Shown here: piece after piece, positions 22,777 to 34,400 of the stretch
Numbering within the stretch: the stretch's first letter is position 1
How the letters are laid out: the number at the start of each line of letters is the position of its first letter
NCBI GenBank assembly: GCA_027625915.1
Contig: JANTQA010000015.1
Span: forward strand, 5,671,001-5,735,000
DNA: 64,000 bases
Reading direction: 5' to 3'
DNA from: Anaeramoeba flamelloides
Lineage: Eukaryota; Metamonada; Anaeramoebidae
Program-made: the position numbers and the translations under genes
The notes under the pieces: model-generated
The model's input: the letters and a program-made list of their open reading frames with translations, nothing else
What the model was told of the DNA's origin: nothing
Database searches by the model: none

Positions 22777-23043
22777 TTAACTCTCTGAAACGAGTATTAC
22801 TTTTCTTATTTCTTCAATAATAGAGAAATTTCTAACAATAATTCGTATGTAGATCGACAAATCTACAGCGATCAAAATAATGAATGCACAAAGACGAAAA
22901 TCAGTGTTGCCAAATATTGTTGGTGTTTTTTTTTCTTCTTGTACCAAGTCAACATCCAGTCTACTACTAAATAGTTTACCCAAGTTCAAATCAATTTTGA
23001 AAGTTAAGGTCTGGTTATTTTTAGTAAAATTTAAATTATTCAT
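22777..23043 (-). CDS. Possible small membrane protein, unrecognised
   Basis: Open frame of 88 codons starting MNNLNFTKNNQTLTFKID, with one hydrophobic segment LCAFIILIAVDLSIYIRIIV flanked by charged residues. Its base composition is more balanced than the DNA around it, and it lies 192 bp upstream of the Rho start on the same strand. I recognise no family. It could be a real small gene, one exon of a larger gene, or chance. The overlapping forward frame (22880-23068) looks less protein-like. Confidence 0.3.
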   Translation of the reverse strand: MNNLNFTKNNQTLTFKIDLNLGKLFSSRLDVDLVQEEKKTPTIFGNTDFRLCAFIILIAVDLSIYIRIIVRNFSIIEEIRKVILVSES

Positions 23044-24623
23044 ACAAATAGTTGAAAATTTTCCATAAAATTCTCAATTTTTTTGAATTTTTTTGTTTTT
23101 TTGTTTATAAAATTTTCATCTTAAAATTGTTTCTATTTTTTGAGATAAATTTTGCAATTTGATCCTTCATTTTTAGAATTTCTTTTTAAATAATAGAACT
23201 TTAAGAAAAAGGTACCATATTTTTTTCGGGTTTATTATTGGTTTCTTCAATTGGTTAAGGGACTAGTCTATATTAATTTTTTTTTTGTCCCATAACTAAA
23301 TAAGGAATACTTATCTTGAAATATGTTTAAAATTGAAAATAGACAGGTTTTTTTAATGTTAGAACTTTTAGTTCTTGTTTTTTTAAAATTTTACAATTCT
23401 AGTCAAAAAAAGTGACTTTTAAAAATTTTTTTTAAAAAAAAGATCTTAAACCGATGAGAATTTTTTGATTAATTTTGGATTTAATTATTTTCTCAAAAAT
23501 AATATTTATTCTCATTTTTAAAAACGAAAAAATAATTTAAAACTGGTTAATATTTTCTCCTTCACTTCTATTCATCCAACTTGACTCTATAAAGAACCCA
23601 ATTTGTTTTATCAATAATTACTTTTTTAAAAAATAGTTCTTATTCTTTTCTTTGATTTTTTTAGACTCTGACAAAAACTTTTGGAATGGTAATTTGGGAA
23701 CACTTAAAAAAACTTCAAATTCAACAAAAACAAAAGAGTTTAAACTGAAAAAGTAGATTCATGAAAAAAAAAGAATGGTACAATATAAAATAGGAAAATC
23801 TTTTATTAAGAGTAAAGCATATATTGTATATTTTTTTCGAATCAAACTTTGTTTTCATGCAAATCCAAAAAAACCCTTTCAGGTTTATTTTTCAAACTAT
23901 TTTTTGTATGTCTTTGACAAACAAAACAAGGTTTTGCTTTCTTGTTCATATTTTTTTATTTTTTGTATTTTTGCGAAAAGTTGAAAAAAAGCAACTTTCA
24001 AAAAAGTGAAAAAATGTAAAAATTTTTTATTTCGATAAAAACAATAACTAAATTTAATGAATGTCATTTAGTAAGATTTCATTAATATACTAAGAAGTTT
24101 TTCACTTTGATTTGAAATCTAAGTAATTGGCAAAAAAAATTCTAAATCTCTATTGATTTTTACCTAAAAAAAATTTAATATAGACGTGTCCCTTAATGTA
24201 TAGGGCTTCTATAACAAAAAAAAACACGCATTTTTTTTTGAAACATGCATTAAATTTTTTTGAACACTTTATTTTGACTACAGTCATCAATTAAATCCAG
24301 AAATAGTCTTCTAATTTAAATGAAACATCAAATTTGTTTTCAATCTCTTGTTTGGATTAAAATATAAATTATGTATTTGCTCAAAAATAAGATTTTAAGG
24401 TTGTTAAGAACTACATTTCAAAACGAAAATCGGTATTAGTTTGCTCTAGTAAGTATCAAGGGATTGATAAATCTCACAAATTTTTATTCAGTTAGATCTA
24501 AGAAGTAAAAAATGAAATATTTTTCATAAAATGTAATTATTCGATTACTGTGATATCTCTGATATCAAAAAATGAAAAAGAGGATTGGAAACAAAAATAT
24601 ATTTAATAGAAAATATCCCTTTA

Positions 24624-25083
24624 CTGTTGAGAGAAAAATGTTGGACAGAGAAAAATAGTTGGACAGCAATTTTAATTTGGAGTATTGCTGAAAATGATTT
24701 TTAATTTCAATCGTTTGTGAAATAACTAATGAAAATAACAATTATCTACTTATTAGAATAACGATTAAGATAATTCTACTTTTTTCAAAACCTTATCTCT
24801 TATAATCTAAAGCAAGTTTAAAAATTATCATTTTCAGAATTAATAGTAAACTTTACTAAAACTTGGATTTTTGTTAAAATAGCATGATCTACTTTAGTTA
24901 TCAACCATTCAAATGAGTATTCTACACACACCCCAGGTTAATGAACTTGTAACACCTTTAAACCTGGATTTTTATAAAATTCACCTAGTTATCAATAGGA
25001 TTTGATTTTCAATTTTACTAATGTTTCCAATTAAAAATGGTGTCCAACCATTTTTCTGTGTCCAACGTTTTTCTCTCAACGGT
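24624..25083. mobile_element. MITE family 3 (460 bp, TA-flanked)
   Basis: The ends read CTGTTGAGAGAAAAATG on the left and ACCGTTGAGAGAAAAACG in reverse complement on the right, each preceded by TA. The TIRs run about 50 bp and each carries the sub-motif GTTGGACA twice, about 18 bp apart, then a CAATTTTAATT-like stretch. The interior, read in reverse complement, resembles the interior of family 1 (shared GTAGAATACT-like, AAAGTAGATCA and CATTCTAATAAG-like blocks). Non-coding. Confidence 0.75.
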
Positions 25084-25756
25084 TAGAACAATTTTTAAAA
25101 CTCGGGCACCGTGTACATATTATTTTTTCTGTTTTTTATAGTTATGGGGTTCAATTAAGAGAGATTTAAATTTGGTTCTAAAGTGTCAAATTCTGTAAAT
25201 ATATATTTTTTGATCATTAATCCTTTTTTATTTTCAACAAAGATATATTTTGATAATAAGACATGTAAATGGGCTAGATATTGTATTAAATTCACCAAAA
25301 TTCCCATAACCTAAAAATATCCTCATTTCATATTCTTTCAATTAACTGATAGAGTTTTTTTTTTAAAAGTACAAAAATTTACTGATTTTAAATAAAAAAA
25401 AAAGCATAATTAAATAGGTATCGGTAAAATTAAGAGATATTAATGAATCTATTTTTTTTAATTATTTCTTTATCAAAGTTTTTAAGGGTGATGGTAAAAA
25501 ATTAATAACAATATGAATTCACGATATCTTTAACAGAAAAAAAAAAAAAAAAAAAAAAAAATAGGTGAATTAATGTATTTGATAAGATTTATAAACGTTG
25601 AATTGGTAGTTGAAGAAATACTTGGATCTTTAGATAATTCTTCAGTTTAAAAGATTTTAATAAAATTTGTATTAAGTTATTTAGACGAACACCCTATATT
25701 AATTGTCTTTCACGAAAATATTATCTACAAAAAAAAAAAAAAGAATAATAATAATC

Positions 25757-25950
25757 CAGCCTGTATCACTTATAAGGTGCGGACTTTGACCGAATTTTAA
25801 GGTACAAAAAAATCTCAAATTAAAATACATTTTTTGAGAATTTTTTCCCCAAATTATATTTATTTAAATTTTAATTTTGTGTCTTAATTTGAGACCTTAA
25901 ATGTGTCTTAAAATTCGATTCAAAGTCTGTACCAAGTGTGGAAGTGGCTG
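25757..25950. mobile_element. Family 4 fold-back MITE, copy 1 (194 bp)
   Basis: Almost the whole element is inverted repeat. The left arm has GGACTTTGACCGAATTTTAA and the right arm its complement with few changes; the right end is CAGCC next to TA. The middle matches the element at 48053-48248 (AAAATTCTCAAATTAAA-like and CAAATTAT blocks). Size and ends fit a minimal Tc1-like MITE. A T run follows at about 25966. Confidence 0.75.
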
Positions 25951-27188
25951 TAAGGTGACTTGTTTTTTTTTTTTTTTTTTTTTTTGGTTATGATATTTGT
26001 TTCGTTTTATTAATTCTCTTTTCCAAATTTGAAATTCTCAATAAAATAATTTTAAAAAAAACTGATAAAAATAAATAATTCCTTTACAACATAAAAGTTT
26101 ATAAATGAAATCAATTTTTACGGTTTGTTGATTTTTATTCATATATAAATTTAGGATTCATTTTAAAAAGTACATAATTAGAATCAAATTTTGACAATTT
26201 AAAATTGTAATTATTATTTTTGAATAAAATAAATTGGCATTTGAAAAAAACATATTCCCCTTATCTCATCCAAAAAACATCTCAAAAGATTTTATATTCT
26301 TTAGTCTGAAATTATGATGTGATACCATACTAATTTAAAAGGGTAAATTATTTTTGCAATTTGTAATTAATAATTCGAAAATAATTTCAAAGTTACTTGG
26401 CCTTAATAGTGAAAAAAAAACTGATTTACCATATATCAAATTTTAAAACTGAAAATTCTAAAAATTATTATAAGTAAATATGAAAAAAAAAAGAACTAGT
26501 AATCTTTATGTCTAAAATTTTTTGTATTTACTTTTGTAGGCAATGTACCAATTTCTGGCTTAATAAAATTTTAAATTTCAATTTTTCGTTGAGGGTACAA
26601 TTATTAAAGAAAATTTTCCATTTGAAAACAGAAAAATGTTCTTCATCTTTTCTTTTCAATTGGTATCTGATCAATTACAAATTCTACCTGGTATTGATCC
26701 TAGATTTTGGAAAATAAGCTTTAAAAAAAGTGATAATTTTAATAAAGGTGTATGTTCTAGTCATAGTATCCCCCATCCCAAAAACAGTGTTAATATACTG
26801 TTATATCAAAATACTGGTAGTTTCAAGGTGTTGAATTTTCTAAACTTTAACACATTTTAGAATCTATTTGAAAATATTTTGGTTTTTTCAATCAGCTATT
26901 GTTCAAAAAGCATCTATTATAAAATTCTTAATCTTGTAAAACACAGGGGTGTGATAGATATTACAAATTGAATTGAATCGGTTTTAGACTGAAATAAAAT
27001 TTTTTATTTAAAATTGAAAAAATTTTATTTTGTGTTTATCAAAAAATAAAAAAAAAGTTAAAAGATTGTTTTTGATTTTAAATTGTATACAATTAAAAAT
27101 CCTTCAAAATTCTTCAATTATTTTCTTTTTGTTCTTTCGATTCACCAATTCTCCTTTCTATATTAATTTCTGAAAAACAAATCACAAA

Positions 27189-27356
27189 ATGGACAAGAAG
27201 AAAATCCTTGAGTGTCCTTCTCCCCTTAAAGTTCAATTCAGAGATCTTTTCAATGAAATCATAATTTCTGACCAGATTCCTTATTTCAAAATTTTCTTCA
27301 AGAAAACAATGATGGACAAACAAACAAGCGGTATTGACAATGTTTTGCTAATTTAA
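27189..27356 (+). CDS. Possible short coding segment (55 codons), unrecognised
   Basis: Begins MDKKKILECPSPLKVQFRDL and reads on to a TAA with composition more like protein than the surrounding DNA, after a pyrimidine-rich leader. A GTATTGAC sequence near 27331 could be a splice donor, which would make this a first exon, but I found no partner exon. Function unknown, and it may be chance. Confidence 0.2.
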   Translation: MDKKKILECPSPLKVQFRDLFNEIIISDQIPYFKIFFKKTMMDKQTSGIDNVLLI

Positions 27357-27619
27357 GGTCGACTTCTAAAACTTGAAAACACTCCCACTACTATTCTTAA
27401 ATTCAAATAAATTTAATCAAATTTTTAGTTCAATTTCCTATTTTGTAATCTCATCACTCAATTTTAAAACAACTCAAGTGAAAGAATATTTGAATCACAA
27501 CCAATTTTACAAAGTTTTTTAACATTTAAAAGAATAAAATACTTTTTTCAAAGCTTGTGTAAAATAATTCTTAAAATGGAAAATGAAGTGAAAAGTTTCA
27601 GTTTTATTTGATTTTATCA

Positions 27620-27654
27620 GTATGACTACGAATGTTGTAAAAAATAGAGTTTTT
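27620..27654. repeat. Solitary family 5 terminal repeat
   Basis: Contains AATGTTGTAAAAAATAGAG, the hallmark of family 5 ends, without an inverted partner nearby. It is a leftover of a truncated copy. Confidence 0.6.
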
Positions 27655-28429
27655 ATACTTCTAACAAATTTTTTATGTTGAACTCTTCTTATTTCAGCTA
27701 ATGACTTTCTTTTGACTTTGATTTTTGAAAAAAGATGGTTAGTGTTCTCTGTTATAAAACTACAATTCTCTCAAATCTTCTCAAGATTCTATTTTTATTT
27801 GTTTTGAATTTACCTTCCAAGAGAAATAGGGCTAAGTGAGCAATTGTAAATCAAGTGATTACCAGACAAAAAACAATATTTTTTCTTTAATTCTCCAAAA
27901 ATAGTTATCGTAGATCACTTATCTATATTAAATAAATTCAGAATTGTCGAACCAACTTTTAATAATTTTTACTTTTCGAATTCTTTTGAATAATAATTTA
28001 CCACATCCACTTTGAATTGTAAGGTTATGGAAGAGACTTTAAGGCTATACCTATTTGAAGTTTTTTAGGATATTTGGAGAAAATCAAAAAAAAATTTTCC
28101 AAATTAAAGATACCCAAAGTAAATTTCCTTAACAAGTATCAGAGTAAATTGAGAAAAAGGCACTTTTAGAAACATTTTATGCTGATCTTTTAAAAAATTT
28201 TAACCTTCAAAAATAAACCAATTAAAAATGTTTTGGAAGAGCGAAAAAAAAAAAAAAAAAAAAAAAACAAAAAAATACACAACTTCAAAATATTCCTCCT
28301 TTGTAGAGGAAAATAGAAAGAACAAAAAAGTTAAAAAAAAAAAACCTTGTGGTTTCTACCACAATAAAAATCTATCTAAATGAAAAAAAAAAAAGTTTGT
28401 CATTTTTTGTTAAATGTTAACATAAACAA

Positions 28430-31400
28430 ATGTTATTTGATGGTATCACACAGACCCAAAAATCAAATAAAAAAAACAGATCAAATACTGTCATTCGACG
28501 ACCTCGATCTTCATTTGTATATTTTATGCAAACTAATCGGGAGACAGTTACCAAACAAAACTCAAATTTAAATTTTCGACAAATTAGTTCCTTGCTGGGC
28601 AAAATGTGGAGAGAACTTGACAAGAGTAAGAAAAAGGTAAACTCTGAATCTGAATTTTTCTTGTATTTCTTTTTGTTTCATTTCTTAGGCTCGCTCTTAT
28701 TGATAAATACAGTTTTTTTTCAAAATGAATAGCTGAGTGAAAACTTTTCCAAATTTCGCCCCTTTTCAAAGTTGTGGGAGACTAATTTTTTGGGAAACCA
28801 GTTTCCTTTTCAATCACAAAATTCCTTTTGATGAAAAAAAAAGTAAAGGAAAATAAAACAAAAACAAAAAACAAAAAACAAAAAAAAAGAAAAAAAAATG
28901 CCCCAAATCCAAAATTAATTACAATTTTTTCGGCAATTTTTAAGAAATTTTTTGAAATGTTTATGATTCGACTTTATTTAACAATAGTTTGCATTTCTCC
29001 TTTGATTGCTCACCTTTTTTTTGTTATTTTTTTTTTGTCATTTTGATTTTTTCTTTTTGTGATTTTTTTTTTTTTTAATTGGTGAAAAGTTTAAGATTTT
29101 TGAGGAAACAACTAAAATATAACAATAGTTATATAAGCGTTTTCATAAAATAAACGTTTCAATCTAATCAAAAAAAAAAACCATCAATTAATTACGAGTT
29201 TTTGAAATGAATTAGGATCATATTTTCATCTGTCTTTTTCAAATCCAAATATTAGCTAAACCAATTCCAGAAACCAAGGAGCAGTATACAAAGACAAACA
29301 ATTCACAGTCCTCATTTTAAGAAACAAAAAAAAGATTTATTTTCGAATTATTTTGTTGCAAGTTATTCGACACATTTTTCAATTTTTTTTTTTTTTTCTC
29401 TCATTTCAAATCAGTAGTCGATTATCAACTTTGGTCTTTATTAACAGCACTAAAAACCACTCCTTAGTGAACAATTTCTTTCACAAAAGATCTTTTTTTT
29501 TAAAAAAAATATTTTCCATCTTATTTTGCTAGATTTATTTCGCAAACGTTGAAGAAATTAAATATACTTTGAATTAGTCACTAAAAGTGAAGACAGAAAA
29601 AAGGTAAAATATGTTTTTTTGGTATTTGTGAGTTTTAACTCTCTTATTTTTACAATTTTATATACTTGGTTCTTTATTTTTTTTTTTTTTTTTTTTTTTT
29701 TAATTACACTTTTAAATCTGTACAAAAAAGAGTTTTTTTTTTTTTATAAATTTATTCTCAAAATTCGAAAATTGCTTTTTTTGGTATGAAAAATGAGAAA
29801 AATTGAAAAAGATGAAATTTCTTTTCATTTTGAATAACTATTCAATTAATATCAACTTTCGAAAAAAAAGTTTTTTTATAATTCAAAGTTGATATGGAAA
29901 ATTTTTTTTCAATCTGAAGAAAATTTAACTTCAAAGAATTTTACTAAAGGAATCAAATCAAATGATATTGATTCTTTGATTAGTGAAAAAATTGGGATCT
30001 TATCATTTGTTTTCCTCTATCATTTTCCAATATACGGTACGTCTCAATAATCCATGTTTTGAAAATTGTTTGTGTTTTTGAAAAAAATCACTGTTGGAAT
30101 AAAGTATAACTGTGTTTTTTTTTAGAACATGTGAGTGTATTATTCTGATCTCTTGTTGAAAAAATTTCTTTTGTATTTTACTAAAGAACACAGAAACAAA
30201 AGAGTCAATTAATATAGTTGACACATCAGGTCATTTTCTGATATTTTTGAAAATTTTCATTTTGTTAATTTTTGAGTTTCGCCAAATAGTTTGATCAAAT
30301 AAATTAACAATGTCACATGTACAAAAAGTGATGTCTTAATATTTTGAGTTTTTTTATTACTTTTGTTCATTTTCACAAAAACTTTAAAACTTTTCCTCTG
30401 ATCACAAACAGGAGAGGTATCTTGAGAACAGACTTGGGGATTCTAATATCAAAAAATTCGATTTAATAATTGAATAAAAATGTTGGGGTTGAAACAGAAA
30501 TTCAAAAAAGTGAAAATAATTTTTCGAAATCAAATAAACAAAAATAACAACAAAAATTTTTCTACTTTCATTAAAGTGTTTTTTTTTGATATTAGAAATC
30601 CCAATTCCATTGAAAAAAAAGTTTTCATTCGGGGCGCATAGGAAAAGTTTTATATTTTTTGGGAAAATTACAAATTTAATAAAAAAACTCAAAATATTAA
30701 AACATCACTTTTTGCCATGCGATCCTTTCTGAAAAAAAAAATTTCTACTATTTTTAAAATAGCCTGTCGGAACATTTTAGTCCCTGTTTCAAAATAAAAA
30801 CTCATGTTTCTTTCTTATAAAATGCTTATACATTAAAATGATGAAAGAAACCAAAAATAAACAATCAGCAAATATGATTTTGGTTTCATAAAATTTGGTT
30901 ATTATCAAAAGAAATTAAAAAATGAAGGATCAAATCAAAATTTATATTCAAAAAATGGAAACGATTTTTAATGAAAATTTTTTAAACAAAAAAACAAAAA
31001 AATTCAAAAAAATAATGAGTAAATTTCATAAATATTTTTCATCAAAAAAACTTGAATAAAATTAGAAAATTATGAAAAAATTTGAACTAATTTTATTCCT
31101 AATTAATTAAAATTTACTTCAGGAATCTCAGAGGACTTAACTGTTCAAAATTGATTTTGACTTAGGTATACTATTGGATATTCAATTAAATGTTGTATTG
31201 GAACAAGAAGCAAAAAAAAGAAAAAGTGAAATTTTGAAACATGGTTTTGGATTTTATGTTCTGGTTTTCAGGTTTTGCTGTTCACTGTATTCTAAGAAAA
31301 TAAGTTCATTAATTTTGTTTTGCGATCATATAAAACAAAGAGAAACACTAAAATAGCCCAACACGCTTTTTAATAGGAAATATCAATAGAACCTGGAAAA

Positions 31401-34400
31401 TCAATTAAAAGAAGAAACCAATTAACTTCAAATAATAATCCATTATATAATTTTTAATCAAACTAACATATGGTTTTCATCTACTTTCATATCGAAATTG
31501 TTCATGTGGCTTTGGAGATCTTAAAAATAATCAAATTTTTCAACAACTTTTTAATAATAGATCAATCAAAGAAAAAATCCTACCAAAGGATAGTACTAAA
31601 AAAACTGTTATTAGGTTTAGTCCTTCATTTTATCTTTAATCATTTGTTTATTCTTTTATAATTTTTTTTATGTTGGTTTTACAAGTTTCAGGTTTCTGTG
31701 ATTTTATTAAGGTTTCCAATTAAAAATCTGTTGAACCTCTTTTTCCCATTTTCACTTTTTTTCCACAATTATAATATCAAAATAATTCCTTTGACAGAAA
31801 ATGTTTTTTAATTAGAAGTCGCACCTGGCAAATTTATACGTTTACTATTACTTTAATATCGATAGACCTATAACCCCATAAAGTAATTTTTGATTTCCAA
31901 ATGATTTTAAATCAAAAAAAAATGAAAATTTATTACCTGAAAAATTCAAATATCAGTTGAAACGTTACAAATCCTTAAATTTTGTTGAACAAACAAATAC
32001 TCTGAAACACAATTTGAAAACTAATACTTGTTTCCAAAATAATAATTATTCTAACTTGAAAATATTTAAAATCAAAGTTATTTTTCAAAATTTGGAAAAA
32101 CAACATGATTTATTCTAATTCAAAAACACAGTTATAATTTATTACAACAGTGATTTTTTTCAAAAACACAAAAAGTTTACAAAACATGGGTTATTGGGAG
32201 GTCCTGTATATTGGAAAATGAAAAAGAAAATCAAATCCTAAGATTTCAAAAATAACACTAATCAAAGAATCAATATGATTTGATTGAATCCTTTTGTCAA
32301 ATAATTATTAAAAGATTTTCTAAAGATTAAAAAAAAGATTTATAAACTTTGAATTATAAAAAACTCTTTCTCTAAAGTTGGTATTAATTGAATAGTTATT
32401 CAAAATGAAAAGAAATTTCATCTTTTTCAATTTTTCTCATTTTTCATAAAAAAAAAAAGCAATTTTCGAATTTTGAAAATAAATTTATAAAAAAAAAAAA
32501 ACTCTTTTTTGTACAGATTTAAAAGTGTAATTAAAAAATTTAAAATTAAAATAAAAAAGTATAAAGTATATTAAATTGTAAAAATAAGAGAGTTAAAACT
32601 CTAAATACCAAAAAATTCTTTCCTTTTCTTTCTTCACTTTTCGTAACTATTTAAAAGTAAAATTAATTTCTTCAACTTTTCGAAAAAAATCTAGCAAAAT
32701 AAGATGGAAAATATTATTACAAAAAAAAAGATGTTTTGTGAAAAGAATTGTTAAACTAATGAGTGATTTTTAGTGTTGTAAATAAAGACCAAAGTTGATA
32801 ATCCAAAACTGATTTAAAATGAGTGAAAAAAAAACATAAAACCCAATTACTGACCCTCTGAATTTTATATTGTCTTTGAGAAGACTAAAATACAAAATTT
32901 TCGTCAAGAAAAATGATTTAAAAGTTAATGACTTTAACGAAAGTCAAAAAATTTAAATTTGAGAATTTTTAAGCAATTTAAATAACATTTATTGATAATC
33001 AAACAATTTTCCCAAATTCTTGAACAAAATAAGATAAAATTAAAATAGATTATTTTTCTCTTGTTTAACTTATTCTCTACATTTTATCTGAAAGTATATT
33101 TATACCCTAATTGGAAATAATGTGATAGACTTTGAAACAATAAAATATTGCCTTAGAAACCTTTTCAAGGTAAATTTCAGAATTAGTTAAAGTAAACATT
33201 GATTTATCGAAATAACAAATTTTCGAAATATAAACTGAAATTTTTATTTTGATTAAGTATTATCTAAAAAGATAAAGGTAATATTTTCACAATATTTTGA
33301 ACCATACAGCCCTCATTGTGGCTTTAATTTAGATAATCCTAAAGGAACCCACGACTCAATATTCTTGGAAATAAAGATATAAGGTTGACCATCAAGGATA
33401 TCCACTGAACATAACATTCTGGTAGGACTTAAGGGGTTAGCCTCCACCACGGATATGTCTAAAATTATAGTATGTTATTTTTAAATGTAAATCACATTAA
33501 TGTTTCATGGTTCAAATTCTCTAAAAAATCGATTAGAAAAATAGTACATAAAAGCCGATCTCATCAATTAAAAATAATCCATTGATGAGTTAAAAAACCC
33601 AGAGAATTATAAAAAAAAATTACATTTCGAGACAAATTTACAAGTTTGAATAATCAATATAAAGACTTCAAAGTTGAGAAACACCTTTCTTAAATTTGTC
33701 TCGAAATGTAGATTAATAACTAAAAAAACCAATTGTTTTAAAAGATTAAATAATTAACAAAGAGATTCTTTTACAAAACATTTTAATACTCTTGGAGATA
33801 GCTTGGAAACAAAAATTAACTTTATAAAATGGAAAAATTAAAACTAAAATAATCATTCTTCAGGTTTTTATGATTATAATTATTAAGTTAATCCTTGAAA
33901 TTAAAAAAAAAAAAATAGTTACTTTCCTTGGTTCTAAATGTGAATTATTAAATATTGGAATATTTTTATTTTGTGTTTCTATTTTTAGATTTGGAAAAGA
34001 AATTAAAAAAAAATATTTAAAAATTGAAAATTTTTAATTGTATATTCATTAGTAAAAAAATCTAAAAATTTATTGTTCAATCATATTTATAATAGATTTT
34101 TTAGAGTCACAAAAACCATTTGAAATATCCCTAACTAATATTATTTACCCCCATCTCCTAATAAAAAAAATTTCCTTTTTTATGATGATTTTTTCAATAT
34201 TTTTTGAAAAAATATTCTTCTAACGTGCTTATAACATGTTACAAATCTTATAACACCTTTTATATAATTAATATTTATGTTATGCAATTTTTCTATTATA
34301 ACATTGTTTAACATTTTAAACGTTTATAACACCTTTTCAAAAAGTTTATAACATGATTATAAAAAACTTTTTTTATTTAGATTTAGAAAATACTTTGATT

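Larger units (their letters stand above)
22585..28429. other. Intergenic region, Rho GTPase to HMG-box gene
   Basis: Divergent genes 5.8 kb apart. It holds a possible small reverse-strand frame (22777-23043), a family 3 MITE (24624-25083), a 194 bp family 4 element (25757-25950), a possible 55-codon frame (27189-27356), a fold-back fragment (27425-27600) and a lone family 5 end (27620-27654). In 23050-24620, 25950-27180 and 27655-28429 I see A/T runs and short unconvincing frames only. Confidence 0.55.

Noticed and set aside
23775-24009. Two overlapping 60-70 codon frames
   Set aside because: Phe/Lys-rich translations of A/T runs; neither has a motif or start context.
26508-26860. Adjacent 69- and 74-codon frames
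   Set aside because: Somewhat less AT-rich than the surroundings but with no recognisable family, and the two frames conflict; not enough for a call.
28828-29046. Lys/Phe-rich forward frame inside HMG intron 1
   Set aside because: Composition is that of A/T runs; no domain or conserved motif.
30003-30224. Reverse frame in the left arm of the inverted duplication, with a similar peptide in the right arm
   Set aside because: The resemblance follows from the DNA duplication; the frame is not kept in both arms.
31174-31661. Two short frames within HMG intron 1
   Set aside because: No domain, no splice partners; consistent with chance in an intron.
33500-33530. GGTTCAAATTC resembling a polymerase III B box
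   Set aside because: No A box at a suitable distance and no tRNA fold.
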